A stretch of DNA of 5,771 nt from contig JAIRYB010000245.1 of the NCBI GenBank assembly GCA_031267955.1, forward strand, positions 1-5,771. The letters run 5' to 3'. Positions within the stretch are counted from its first letter, which is position 1; each line of letters starts with the position of its first letter. Positions 1 to 5,765 of this stretch are shown here, one piece after another. The DNA is from Spirochaetaceae bacterium. Lineage in GTDB: Bacteria; Spirochaetota; Spirochaetia; Treponematales; Breznakiellaceae. The notes beneath the pieces were generated by a model. The model saw only the letters and a list, made by a program, of their open reading frames with translations, did no database searches and was not told the origin of the DNA. A program made the position numbers and the translations under genes.

Positions 1-25
1 TACTGTACAAGGAATTACGGGACAT
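1..25 (-). CDS. 5' end of a divergent gene, cut by the window edge (putative)
   Basis: On the minus strand an ATG at 25-23 opens a frame running off the window, encoding M-S-R-N-S-L-Y-S so far. A GGAGG (plus-strand CCTCC, 36-40) lies 10 bases upstream of the ATG, and a sigma70-like promoter lies further upstream at 120-148. Together these make a real, divergently transcribed gene plausible. Only eight codons are visible, so no product can be named. The distance from ribosome binding site to start is at the long end of normal, and a non-ATG start outside the window cannot be excluded. Confidence 0.35.
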
Positions 26-119
26 CCGCGAACCGCCTCCGTTTTTTGCCGTGTGCTTTTGCCCTGAAACCCCGGTAAAATGCGCTGAATTAAGAAATTC
101 TGGCCAATTGCTGTAATAA

Positions 120-148
120 ACTGTACATAGCCGGGGAAATTTTGTCAA
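120..148 (-). promoter_or_regulatory. Putative sigma70 promoter reading leftward
   Basis: Read on the minus strand, TTGACA (plus 143-148) is a perfect -35 box. It is followed after exactly 17 bases by TACAGT (plus 120-125), which matches four of six positions of the -10 consensus. Transcription would start near 113 and give a leader of roughly 90 bases before the putative minus-strand ATG at 25. The perfect -35 and optimal spacing are seen directly. Promoter function is inferred. Confidence 0.4.
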
Positions 149-191
149 GTAATACGGCGCCAGAGTGTCGCAAGAGTAATGAAGAAAATTG

Positions 192-377
192 ACCACGAAC
201 TCTGACGAACGACACCGGACTTTAGTCCGAAACCCCGCGAACCTCCGCTTTGACATCCCTGATTTTGCCTGAATCTCCTTTTCTGTTTGGGTGAAAACAA
301 GAGAGAAATACAGGAAAAAGGCAGAGAAATCAAAGCAAGAGTTTGTGTGGTTCGTGATGTTCATTAGGGTTCGTGGT
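192..377. repeat. Imperfect inverted duplication of about 90 bp (fold-back, MITE-like element)
   Basis: The left half (192 to about 286) resembles the reverse complement of the right half (about 310-377) along most of its length. The ends are a perfect 9-bp inverted pair: ACCACGAAC at 192-200 and its complement at 369-377. Further pairs sit inside: GCTTTGA at 247-253 with its complement at 330-336, and CCTTTTCTGT at 277-286 with an imperfect complement at 310-321. The left arm also holds a private palindrome, CGGACT-tt-AGTCCG (216-229), and the right arm has an extra CACGAAC-type unit (345-377). The whole could fold into one long, interrupted hairpin. A four-base ATTG occurs just outside each end (188-191 and 379-382), which is too short to count as a target duplication on its own. 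No protein is convincingly encoded here. It could be a non-autonomous mobile element, a genome-dispersed intergenic repeat or a structured RNA. Confidence 0.5.
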
Positions 378-399
378 TATTGAATCCTTTTCCCATGCG

Positions 400-414
400 T
401 TTATCGTGGATAAA
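400..414. repeat. Small perfect hairpin or operator-like dyad upstream of the transketolase promoter
   Basis: TTTATC (400-405), a GTG spacer and GATAAA (409-414) form a perfect 6-bp dyad, centred about 38 bases upstream of the -35 box at 442. A shorter CCCG/CGGG pair (416-419 and 426-429) follows. The dyad could be a regulator binding site. The stem is AT-rich and weak as RNA, so function is uncertain. Confidence 0.25.
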
Positions 415-441
415 GCCCGGCGGTACGGGATCGGTTTTTAC

Positions 442-469
442 TTGACTTTCGGCAGGGATGGGTTATACT
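442..469 (+). promoter_or_regulatory. Sigma70-type promoter of the transketolase unit
   Basis: TTGACT (442-447) and TATACT (464-469) each match five of six consensus positions and are separated by 16 bases. Initiation is expected near 476, leaving a leader of about 29 bases before the ATG at 505. GAGG (495-498) in that leader is the ribosome binding site, six bases from the start codon. This is the clearest -35/-10 pair in the window and is placed properly for the first gene of the unit. Confidence 0.65.
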
Positions 470-504
470 GAGGCAATCTTCCTGTTATAAAAAAGAGGTA
501 TTTC

Positions 505-1341
505 ATGCCGATTACCGAACAAGAACGCGCGGCGCTTGAGAATACGGCCCGCGAACTCCGCCTTACCATGGTGGACGTGGTCCTCTGGTCGGGGGGCGCC
601 CATATAGGCGGGTCCCTGAGCATTGCCGACATACTCACCGTACTCTACTTTAAATACCTTAACGTGAAGCCGGCCGAACCCCAATGGCCCGGGAGGGATC
701 GGTTTATCCTTTCCAAGGGCCACGCCGCCGCGGGTTTTATCCCGGCGCTGGCGAAAAAGGGCTATTTTCCGGAAGAAGAGCTTAAGTCGTTCAACCATTT
801 CGGCTCCCCTTTCGCCATGCATCCGGACAGCAACAAGGTTATAGGCTGCGACGTTTCCGCCGGCAGCCTGGGCCACGGCCTCTCCATCGCTGTGGGCCTG
901 GGGCTGGGCGCCAGGTACCTTAAACAGGACTGGAAAACAGTCTGCCTTTTGGGGGACGGCGAATGCTGCGAGGGCAGCGTCTGGGAAGCCGCCATGGCCC
1001 TGGCCCACTACAGGCTGGGGAACGTGATCACCATTGTTGACCGCAACCGGCTGATGATAGACGGCAAGACCGAGGATGTGATGAGGCTCGAACCCTTTGC
1101 GGCCAAATGGGAGGCTTTCGGGCTTGAGGTTGTCGAGGTAAACGGCCATGACTTTAAAGAGCTGGCCGCCGCCCTGGACAAAGGCTGGGCCGCCGGGGAC
1201 AAGCCTGTGCTGATCCTGGCCAATACCGTTAAAGGCAAGGGCGTTGACTTTATGGAAAACAACGTTGTCTGGCATTACGGTTCCGCCGACTCGGAACTGG
1301 CTGCCAGGGCAAAGGCATCGATTATGCGGGGAGGCGAATAG
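505..1341 (+). CDS. Transketolase, N-terminal (TPP-binding) subunit
   Basis: This 278-residue protein is the pyrophosphate-binding half of a split transketolase. With its partner it moves two-carbon ketol units between sugar phosphates in the cytoplasm (non-oxidative pentose phosphate pathway or a relative of it). Visible landmarks are His33 in GAHIGGSLS, His73 in SKGHA, His106 in MHPD, GSLGHG at 120-125, the thiamine-diphosphate motif GDG (150-152), Glu156, and Asp179-Arg180-Asn181 closing that motif. His33, His73, His106, Glu156 and Asn181 line up with E. coli TktA His26, His66, His100, Glu160 and Asn185. GKG and His257 mark the mobile loop near the C terminus. The length is normal for a stand-alone N-terminal subunit. 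The start at 505 is supported by GAGG six bases upstream and a promoter just before it. The C-terminal subunit begins one base after the stop codon, so the two are surely made together. The sugar substrate cannot be read from this subunit alone. Confidence 0.93.
   Translation: MPITEQERAALENTARELRLTMVDVVLWSGGAHIGGSLSIADILTVLYFKYLNVKPAEPQWPGRDRFILSKGHAAAGFIPALAKKGYFPEEELKSFNHFGSPFAMHPDSNKVIGCDVSAGSLGHGLSIAVGLGLGARYLKQDWKTVCLLGDGECCEGSVWEAAMALAHYRLGNVITIVDRNRLMIDGKTEDVMRLEPFAAKWEAFGLEVVEVNGHDFKELAAALDKGWAAGDKPVLILANTVKGKGVDFMENNVVWHYGSADSELAARAKASIMRGGE
1328..1334 (+). promoter_or_regulatory. Ribosome binding site that fixes the start of the transketolase C-terminal subunit
   Basis: GGGGAGG lies eight bases before the ATG at 1343, inside the last codons of the upstream gene. 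The same frame stays open back to an ATG at 1244, but that start would overlap the N-terminal subunit by about 100 bases and would add 33 residues unlike any transketolase. This site therefore decides for 1343. Confidence 0.8.
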
Positions 1342-1342
1342 T

Positions 1343-2359
1343 ATGGCGCAGGTTACCACCGGAACTACCTGGAACTGTTATGATTCGGCCACCATGACCG
1401 CCCGGGAAATTTACGGGCGGACTCTGGCGGAGATGGGCAAAACCGACGACCGTATCGTGGGGCTTACCGCGGATCTGGCAAAGACCACCGCCATTGTCCA
1501 TTTTGCCAACGCGTTCCCGGACCGTTTTTTCAACGCGGGCATCGCGGAACAGAACATGATGGGCATAGCCGCCGGGCTTGCCAAGGCGGGGCTCATCCCC
1601 TTCGCCTCAACCATGGCGGTTTTCGCGGCCCTGCGGGCCGGCGAGCAGGTCCGCACGGATATCGCCTACCAGAACCTGCCGGTCAAGATTATCGCCACCC
1701 ACGCGGGGATATCCTTCGGCCACGCCGGCACGACCCATCACTGTACGGAAGATCTGGCGGTAATGCGTTCCATCGCCAATATGACGGTAATCGCCCCGGC
1801 GGACGGTATTGAAACTAGCCGGGCCGTGCGGGCCTGTATTGGCATACCGGGGCCGGTATACATACGCATAGGCCGGGGTTTCGAGCCGCCCTGTTATGAA
1901 AACGAGGATTATCCCTTCGAGATAGGCAAGGCGACGGTTATGCGGGACGGGACGGATATCGCCGTCATCTGCTGCGGCATCGCGGTGCTCCAGGCGGTAC
2001 AGGCCGCCAAAACTCTGGAGGAACAGGACAAGCTTTCGGTGCGGGTCATTAACATGCACACCATCAAGCCTATAGACCGGGAGGCGGTCCTCAAGGCGGT
2101 GGCGGACACCAGGCGCATCCTTACCGTGGAGGAGCATAATGTCTCAGGCGGCCTGGGGGACGCCGTGGGGGGCGTTATCGCCGAATCCGGCAAGGGCTGC
2201 GCGTTCAGGAAGCACGGCCTCCAGGACGAATTTGCCGTCATAGGCTACGCGGAGGATCTCTACGCCCACTACGGCCTCGACAGCAACGGCATTGTGGACA
2301 AGATCAGGGAAATGATGGGCATGGAATTCGAGGCCGACGAAGACTGGAACGACGAATGA
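1343..2359 (+). CDS. Transketolase, C-terminal subunit (pyrimidine-binding and C-terminal domains)
   Basis: This 338-residue protein is the partner of the preceding subunit. Residues about 17-185 form the pyrimidine-binding domain and about 200-320 the C-terminal (transketolase_C) domain. Glu69 in NAGIAEQN is the catalytic glutamate that activates the thiazolium cofactor (E. coli Glu411). Arg21, Thr48, His120 and the Arg of RIGRG line up with E. coli Arg358, Ser385, His461 and Arg520, which hold the sugar phosphate and donor. By the same alignment E. coli Asp469 (yeast Asp477), which recognises the C2 hydroxyl of the sugar, is Ala128 here: the usual GEDG reads GHAG, followed by TTHH. So the fold and chemistry look intact, but specificity may differ from housekeeping transketolase. 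Translation is probably coupled to the N-terminal subunit, with a one-base gap. The C terminus ends in an acidic tail. A dehydrogenase E1-beta or DXS assignment is less likely, given the split architecture and the retained transketolase residues. Confidence 0.92.
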   Translation: MAQVTTGTTWNCYDSATMTAREIYGRTLAEMGKTDDRIVGLTADLAKTTAIVHFANAFPDRFFNAGIAEQNMMGIAAGLAKAGLIPFASTMAVFAALRAGEQVRTDIAYQNLPVKIIATHAGISFGHAGTTHHCTEDLAVMRSIANMTVIAPADGIETSRAVRACIGIPGPVYIRIGRGFEPPCYENEDYPFEIGKATVMRDGTDIAVICCGIAVLQAVQAAKTLEEQDKLSVRVINMHTIKPIDREAVLKAVADTRRILTVEEHNVSGGLGDAVGGVIAESGKGCAFRKHGLQDEFAVIGYAEDLYAHYGLDSNGIVDKIREMMGMEFEADEDWNDE

Positions 2360-2386
2360 ATTTCCCGGCCGCAAGGAGGCTGTAAG

Positions 2387-3202
2387 ATGGCTGCGATTGC
2401 AACGGCAACCGACATAATGACCGCAAAGCTGTTTTTTAACGCGGCGTTTCCGGTAATGCGGGTGGTCCTGGAGGACGACCCGGCCATGAGGAGGCGTTTT
2501 GCCGGGGTAAAGGCCGTGGTACAGATAGGCGCCAAAAACCCCGGCGGGGAAGAAAATTTCCTGGCCTGCCGCCTGGTTTTTGACAACGGCGGATTTTCCG
2601 TGGCCCAGGGGCCGGCGGAGAATCCCGACATAGCCCTGACCTTTTCCACGGTGGCAAAGATGAATACCATGTTCCGGGGGGGCGCCGCGCTTCCCGCAAT
2701 CAAGGGGTTTTCCAAAGCCGGGACACTGATCAAGGTTTTCTCCCTTCTTATGTCCCTGATGATCATGATGCCATCCAGCCGTCCAAAAGATCCGGGCAAA
2801 CAAAAACTCAAGGTAAAGATGAGCCTTTACATGATCACCCGTGCGCTTTCCAGCTACAACAAGCTGGGGGACCCCGGTATGGCCGAATGGTGCCGCCGCC
2901 AGCCGGACCGAATCTACCAGTTCCTGGTTGACGGGGAAGGCGGGCCCGGCGCGGAACCCGCGGTAGCGGCGTATCTCCGGGTCAAGGCGGGAAAATCCAA
3001 ATCCGGCCACGGGGTCTATACCCGGCGCAGCCCTTTCGTGCTTTTCCATTTTTTCTCCGTCGCCGGGGCCCTCAAGGTACTCCTGAAAGATGTTGGGTTT
3101 GTGGAGGGGGTGGAACAGGGCTGCGTGGAAATTGTGGGCTCACCTGAATACGCCATGTACCTTAACGACTATATGTCGATTCTACAGGGTATGCTGACCT
3201 GA
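2387..3202 (+). CDS. SCP2-like (putative lipid- or sterol-carrier fold) protein, function unknown
   Basis: A 271-residue protein starting at an ATG seven bases after AAGGAGG (2373-2379), 27 bases downstream of the transketolase C-terminal subunit and probably in the same operon. No enzyme motif is evident. Residues about 30-127 look like an SCP2-type domain: a charged start (VLEDDPAMRRRF), a strand-like CRLVFDNGGFSV, then PDIALTFSTVAKMNTMFRGG and a helix. SCP2 domains bind lipids or other apolar ligands in a hydrophobic tunnel. Residues 114-129 (LIKVFSLLMSLMIMMP) are strongly hydrophobic but short. They could be the lining helix or a membrane-associating segment; there is no signal peptide. 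The C-terminal part (about 205-270) has a similar flavour, ending with CVEIVGSPEYAMYLNDY, which resembles the end of an SCP2 domain and suggests a second, degenerate copy. The family call comes from pattern only. The role beside transketolase is unknown. Confidence 0.7.
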   Translation: MAAIATATDIMTAKLFFNAAFPVMRVVLEDDPAMRRRFAGVKAVVQIGAKNPGGEENFLACRLVFDNGGFSVAQGPAENPDIALTFSTVAKMNTMFRGGAALPAIKGFSKAGTLIKVFSLLMSLMIMMPSSRPKDPGKQKLKVKMSLYMITRALSSYNKLGDPGMAEWCRRQPDRIYQFLVDGEGGPGAEPAVAAYLRVKAGKSKSGHGVYTRRSPFVLFHFFSVAGALKVLLKDVGFVEGVEQGCVEIVGSPEYAMYLNDYMSILQGMLT

Positions 3203-3307
3203 GCGGGGCAACGGAATCTCCTGCCTTGAAACACAGGCCCGGGGCGTTGCGCCGCCTGACCCGGGATGTTGCGGAGTTTGGGCAGGGGCTTCCCCCATCT
3301 GAATACC

Positions 3308-3319
3308 GGTTTTAAAACC
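3308..3319. repeat. Perfect 12-bp palindrome
   Basis: GGTTTTAAAACC reads identically on both strands. It stands at the border between the GC-rich and AT-rich parts of the spacer, about 150 bases upstream of the ald -10 box. It could be a dimeric regulator site or, with the pyrimidine-rich stretch after it, part of a weak terminator. Neither role can be shown from sequence alone. Confidence 0.3.
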
Positions 3320-3467
3320 TCCTTTTCCCGTTGTTCCTGACAGAGAGAAAAGACATCTTAAAAAATTGAAGACAAACAGACAAACAGCTTATAAATCTAA
3401 AGATCAAAAAACAATTTACAGTATTCTTTATGTATTTATTCTCTTATCATCTAAAACTGCCCAATTA

Positions 3468-3476
3468 TGATATAAT
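3468..3476 (+). promoter_or_regulatory. Extended -10 promoter of the ald-ord unit
   Basis: TATAAT (3471-3476) is a perfect -10 box, preceded by TGA in the TGN extended -10 position (3468-3470). No good -35 box exists at 16-18 bases upstream; the nearest candidate, TTATCA (3444-3449), sits 21 bases away. This is typical of extended -10 promoters. Transcription would start near 3483 and give a leader of about 87 bases. The AT-rich DNA upstream could act as an UP element. Confidence 0.6.
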
Positions 3477-3513
3477 ACTTTAAAATATGTAGAAGAAAAT
3501 GCATCAGCTTGCG

Positions 3514-3546
3514 GGCGGCTTTGCCATACAGCATTCCAAAACCGCC
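3514..3546 (+). promoter_or_regulatory. Leader hairpin upstream of the ald ribosome binding site
   Basis: GGCGG-c-TTT (3514-3522) can pair with AAA-a-CCGCC (3538-3546) around a 15-base loop, with one internal mismatch and a possible outer G-U pair. The stem ends about ten bases before AAGGAG (3557-3562), the ribosome binding site of ald. It could affect translation or transcript stability. It does not resemble a riboswitch class I recognise. Confidence 0.35.
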
Positions 3547-3569
3547 TCCATCGAATAAGGAGATCAAAA

Positions 3570-4682
3570 ATGATTATCGGACTGGTAAAAGAAATTAAGA
3601 CTCAGGAATCCCGGGTAGGCCTTACGCCGAACGGCGTCGCGGCTTATAAGGCCGCGGGACACCGGGTGCTTGTCGAGGCCCGCGCGGGGGAAGGATCGGG
3701 TTTTACCGACGACGAGTATCGGAACGCCGGAGGGGAGATTCTCGATTCGGCAAAGGCTGTCTGGGGTACTTCCCAAATGATAGTAAAGGTTAAGGAACCG
3801 ATTGCTTCTGAGTACGCGTTCCTGCGGGAGGATATGATCCTCTATACCTATCTGCATCTGGCCGCGGACAAACCCCTTACGGACGCGCTTCTCGGGTCAA
3901 AGACCAAGGGCGTTGCCTATGAAACAATTACCGACGAATACAACGGGCTTCCCTGCCTGACCCCCATGAGCCAGATTGCCGGCAGAATGGCCGTTGCCCA
4001 GGGGGCGAAATATCTGGAAACGACTTACGGCGGCCGGGGTATGCTTCTGGCGGGCGTTCCGGGTGTGGAAAAAGGCAAAGTTGTTATTCTGGGAGGAGGG
4101 ACTGTCGGGACCGAAGCCTGCAAGATCGCGGCAGGCCTGGGCGCCGATGTTGTTATCATGGACGTAAACCTGCGGCGGCTTGCTGTTCTTGACGATCTGT
4201 TCGGCAGCAGAATCCATACCCTGTACAGTACCCCGGAAAACGTCAGGGCTTCTATCGCAACGGCGGATGTGGTGGTCGGGGCGGTTTTGATTCCCGGGAA
4301 AAAAGCGCCGCGCATGGTAACAAAAGCCGATCTTTCATTGATGAAAAAAGGAAGCGTCCTGGTTGACGTGGCGGTGGATCAGGGGGGCTGTTTTGAAACC
4401 ACAAAAGCGACTACCCATGAAAAGCCTGTTTTTATTGAAGACGGCATAGTGCATTACTGCGTAGCCAACATGCCCGGCGCCGTTGCGCGGACATCAACGC
4501 TGGCTTTGACCAACGCGACCCTTACGCCGGGGCTTAAAATAGCGGATAAAGGGCTTGAATGGGTGATTGCCAACGACCGGAATTTGACGAACGGCGTGAA
4601 CACTTACAAAGGGCGTTGTACTTTTGCGGGTGTTGCCGAAGCTTTCGGTATTCCTTACGTTCCGGTAACGGAACTTATTTAA
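3570..4682 (+). CDS. ald: Alanine dehydrogenase
   Basis: A 370-residue cytoplasmic enzyme that interconverts L-alanine and pyruvate plus ammonia using NAD(H) (EC 1.4.1.1). The N-terminal catalytic domain covers about residues 1-137 and the end, and the NAD-binding Rossmann domain about 140-300. Every key residue of the family can be located, and the numbers match the Mycobacterium tuberculosis enzyme: Arg15 and Lys75 for substrate carboxylate and carbonyl, His96 in YLHLA as acid/base, GGGTVG at 175-180 with Asp198 for the NAD ribose, Asp270 in VAVDQGG, and Asn300 in VANMPGAV. Length is standard. The start is set by AAGGAG seven bases upstream. It leads the second transcription unit, 24 bases before ord. 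That suggests it works in the catabolic direction, disposing of alanine formed from ornithine, although an anabolic role cannot be ruled out. The related nicotinamide nucleotide transhydrogenase alpha chain is excluded by the conserved alanine-binding residues. Confidence 0.97.
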   Translation: MIIGLVKEIKTQESRVGLTPNGVAAYKAAGHRVLVEARAGEGSGFTDDEYRNAGGEILDSAKAVWGTSQMIVKVKEPIASEYAFLREDMILYTYLHLAADKPLTDALLGSKTKGVAYETITDEYNGLPCLTPMSQIAGRMAVAQGAKYLETTYGGRGMLLAGVPGVEKGKVVILGGGTVGTEACKIAAGLGADVVIMDVNLRRLAVLDDLFGSRIHTLYSTPENVRASIATADVVVGAVLIPGKKAPRMVTKADLSLMKKGSVLVDVAVDQGGCFETTKATTHEKPVFIEDGIVHYCVANMPGAVARTSTLALTNATLTPGLKIADKGLEWVIANDRNLTNGVNTYKGRCTFAGVAEAFGIPYVPVTELI

Positions 4683-4706
4683 CTATAATTACAGAGGAGT
4701 TGGATC

Positions 4707-5765
4707 ATGGAAAATGTCAAAGTGATTATTTGGGGCCTGGGCTCCATGGGTTCCGGCATGGCGGAAATGCTGTTGGGGAAAAAAGGAGTTGACATTGCGG
4801 GCGTCGCCGGAAGGGAAAGCAAAGCGGGCAAGAGCATGTACGAATTCCTTTCGGTGGAACGGAGCGGCCGGCCCGACATAATCATCGGTTCCCCCGAAGA
4901 AGTGATCCGGGAAAAAGCCGCCGACGTGGTGCTGCTCTGTACGGATTCTTTTACCGTTAAGGCTTTTGACAAGATCAAATTCATCCTTGAAAAAAAGATA
5001 AACTGCGTTACTATTGCCGAGGAGATGGCCTATCCCCAGGCCCAGCATCCGGAGCTGGCAAAACAGATCGACGCGATTGCCAAGGCAAACGGCGTTTCCG
5101 TTGTCGGTACGGGCATAAACCCGGGCCTCATTATGGACCTTCTGGTGATCATCATGACCGGCTGCTGCGAGCGGGTGGACCATATTGTGTCCCGGCGGGT
5201 AAACAGCCTTTCCCCCTTCGGGCCGGCTGTTATGAGCGAGCAGGGTATCGGCATTACGCCGGAAGAATTCCGGGAAGGGGTCAGGACAGGGCGCCTTGCC
5301 GGCCATGTCGGTTTTAGCGAATCTATTTCCATGATCGCCGACGCGCTGGGCTGGAAGATCTCGGAAATCAAGCAAAGCATGGAACCCATCATTACCGACG
5401 CGGACCGCAAATCGCCGCACGGTTTTGCCAAGGCGGGGAACGCGGCCGGCTGTTCCATGAAGGGCTTCGGCTATGTTGGCGGGGAACTGAAAATAGAGAT
5501 GGATCATCCCCAGCAGATCGAGCCTGAGCAGGCGGGCATCAAAACCGGCGACTACGTGATCATCAAGGGCAAGCCGGATATCAATATGGTGAATTCCCCG
5601 GAAGTCCCCGGCGGCATCGGCACCATCGCCATGGCGGTCAACATGATTCCCCATGTCATCAATGCCCGGCCCGGCCTGCATTCCATGATTACCCTGCCCG
5701 TACCCCGGGCCATTATGGGGGATATGCGGGACATGGTCAGCGAAGAAGCGCGGGTAGTCTCATGA
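4707..5765 (+). CDS. ord: 2,4-diaminopentanoate dehydrogenase
   Basis: A 352-residue NAD(P)-dependent amine dehydrogenase. It oxidatively deaminates 2,4-diaminopentanoate to 2-amino-4-oxopentanoate, the step after the ornithine 4,5-aminomutase (OraSE) in anaerobic ornithine degradation. The N terminus has the Rossmann fingerprint GLGSMGSG (10-17), followed by a dihydrodipicolinate-reductase-like fold. Other family marks are TIAEEMAYP (102-110), GTGINPG (134-140) and the highly conserved tail from about residue 296 (NSPEVPGGIGTIAM, IPHVINARPGL, AIMGDMRD). The length fits the family. GAGGAG (4694-4699) lies seven bases before the ATG and supports this start. It follows ald by 24 bases, and its stop overlaps the next start as ATGA. 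The assignment rests on recognition of the Ord family. A close relative acting on another diamino acid is possible, and cofactor preference cannot be judged reliably from sequence. Confidence 0.88.
   Translation: MENVKVIIWGLGSMGSGMAEMLLGKKGVDIAGVAGRESKAGKSMYEFLSVERSGRPDIIIGSPEEVIREKAADVVLLCTDSFTVKAFDKIKFILEKKINCVTIAEEMAYPQAQHPELAKQIDAIAKANGVSVVGTGINPGLIMDLLVIIMTGCCERVDHIVSRRVNSLSPFGPAVMSEQGIGITPEEFREGVRTGRLAGHVGFSESISMIADALGWKISEIKQSMEPIITDADRKSPHGFAKAGNAAGCSMKGFGYVGGELKIEMDHPQQIEPEQAGIKTGDYVIIKGKPDINMVNSPEVPGGIGTIAMAVNMIPHVINARPGLHSMITLPVPRAIMGDMRDMVSEEARVVS

Larger units (their letters stand above)
3203..3569. other. Intergenic spacer between the two units (GC-rich part, then AT-rich part)
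   Basis: No gene is supported in these 367 bases. The first 100 or so are GC-rich and can form short stems: CCCGGG at 3238-3243 with the same palindrome at 3260-3265, GGCG/CGCC at 3243-3253, and GGGG-CTT-CCCC at 3285-3295. None is followed by a run of T, so no standard intrinsic terminator is visible for the upstream unit. From about 3340 to 3510 the sequence turns sharply AT-rich and contains two tandem copies of GACAAACA (3371-3386). The ald promoter and leader fill the end. Confidence 0.6.

Noticed and set aside
145..333. A 62-residue minus-strand open frame
   Set aside because: It falls inside the fold-back repeat and overlaps the -35 box of the leftward promoter. Its composition (Ser, Arg and Phe rich) looks like translated non-coding DNA.
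188..382. ATTG on both sides of the fold-back element as a target site duplication
   Set aside because: Four AT-rich bases are easily matched by chance, so this is noted but not used as evidence for transposition.
1244..1342. An upstream in-frame start giving a 371-residue transketolase C-terminal subunit
   Set aside because: The extra 33 residues are out-of-frame translation of the N-terminal subunit gene. The strong ribosome binding site at 1328-1334 points to 1343.
463..1359. A 298-residue open frame on the minus strand across the transketolase N-terminal gene
   Set aside because: It lies fully opposite a gene with clear family motifs. Long antisense frames are expected in GC-rich coding DNA, and its translation has no recognisable motif.
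2144..3049. A 301-residue minus-strand open frame
   Set aside because: It runs opposite the end of the transketolase C-terminal gene and most of the SCP2-like gene, crossing their boundary. It has no supporting start signal and no family resemblance.
3220..3300. GC-rich stems as a rho-independent terminator after the SCP2-like gene
   Set aside because: Several short stems can be drawn, but none is followed by a run of T, so a standard intrinsic terminator is not supported.
3266..3340. A 24-codon open frame in the spacer after the SCP2-like gene
   Set aside because: It has no ribosome binding site, is very short, and contains the 12-bp palindrome and stem-forming stretches. Nothing supports translation.
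4689..5681. A 330-residue minus-strand open frame
   Set aside because: It is the antisense shadow of ord, whose conserved motifs are on the plus strand.
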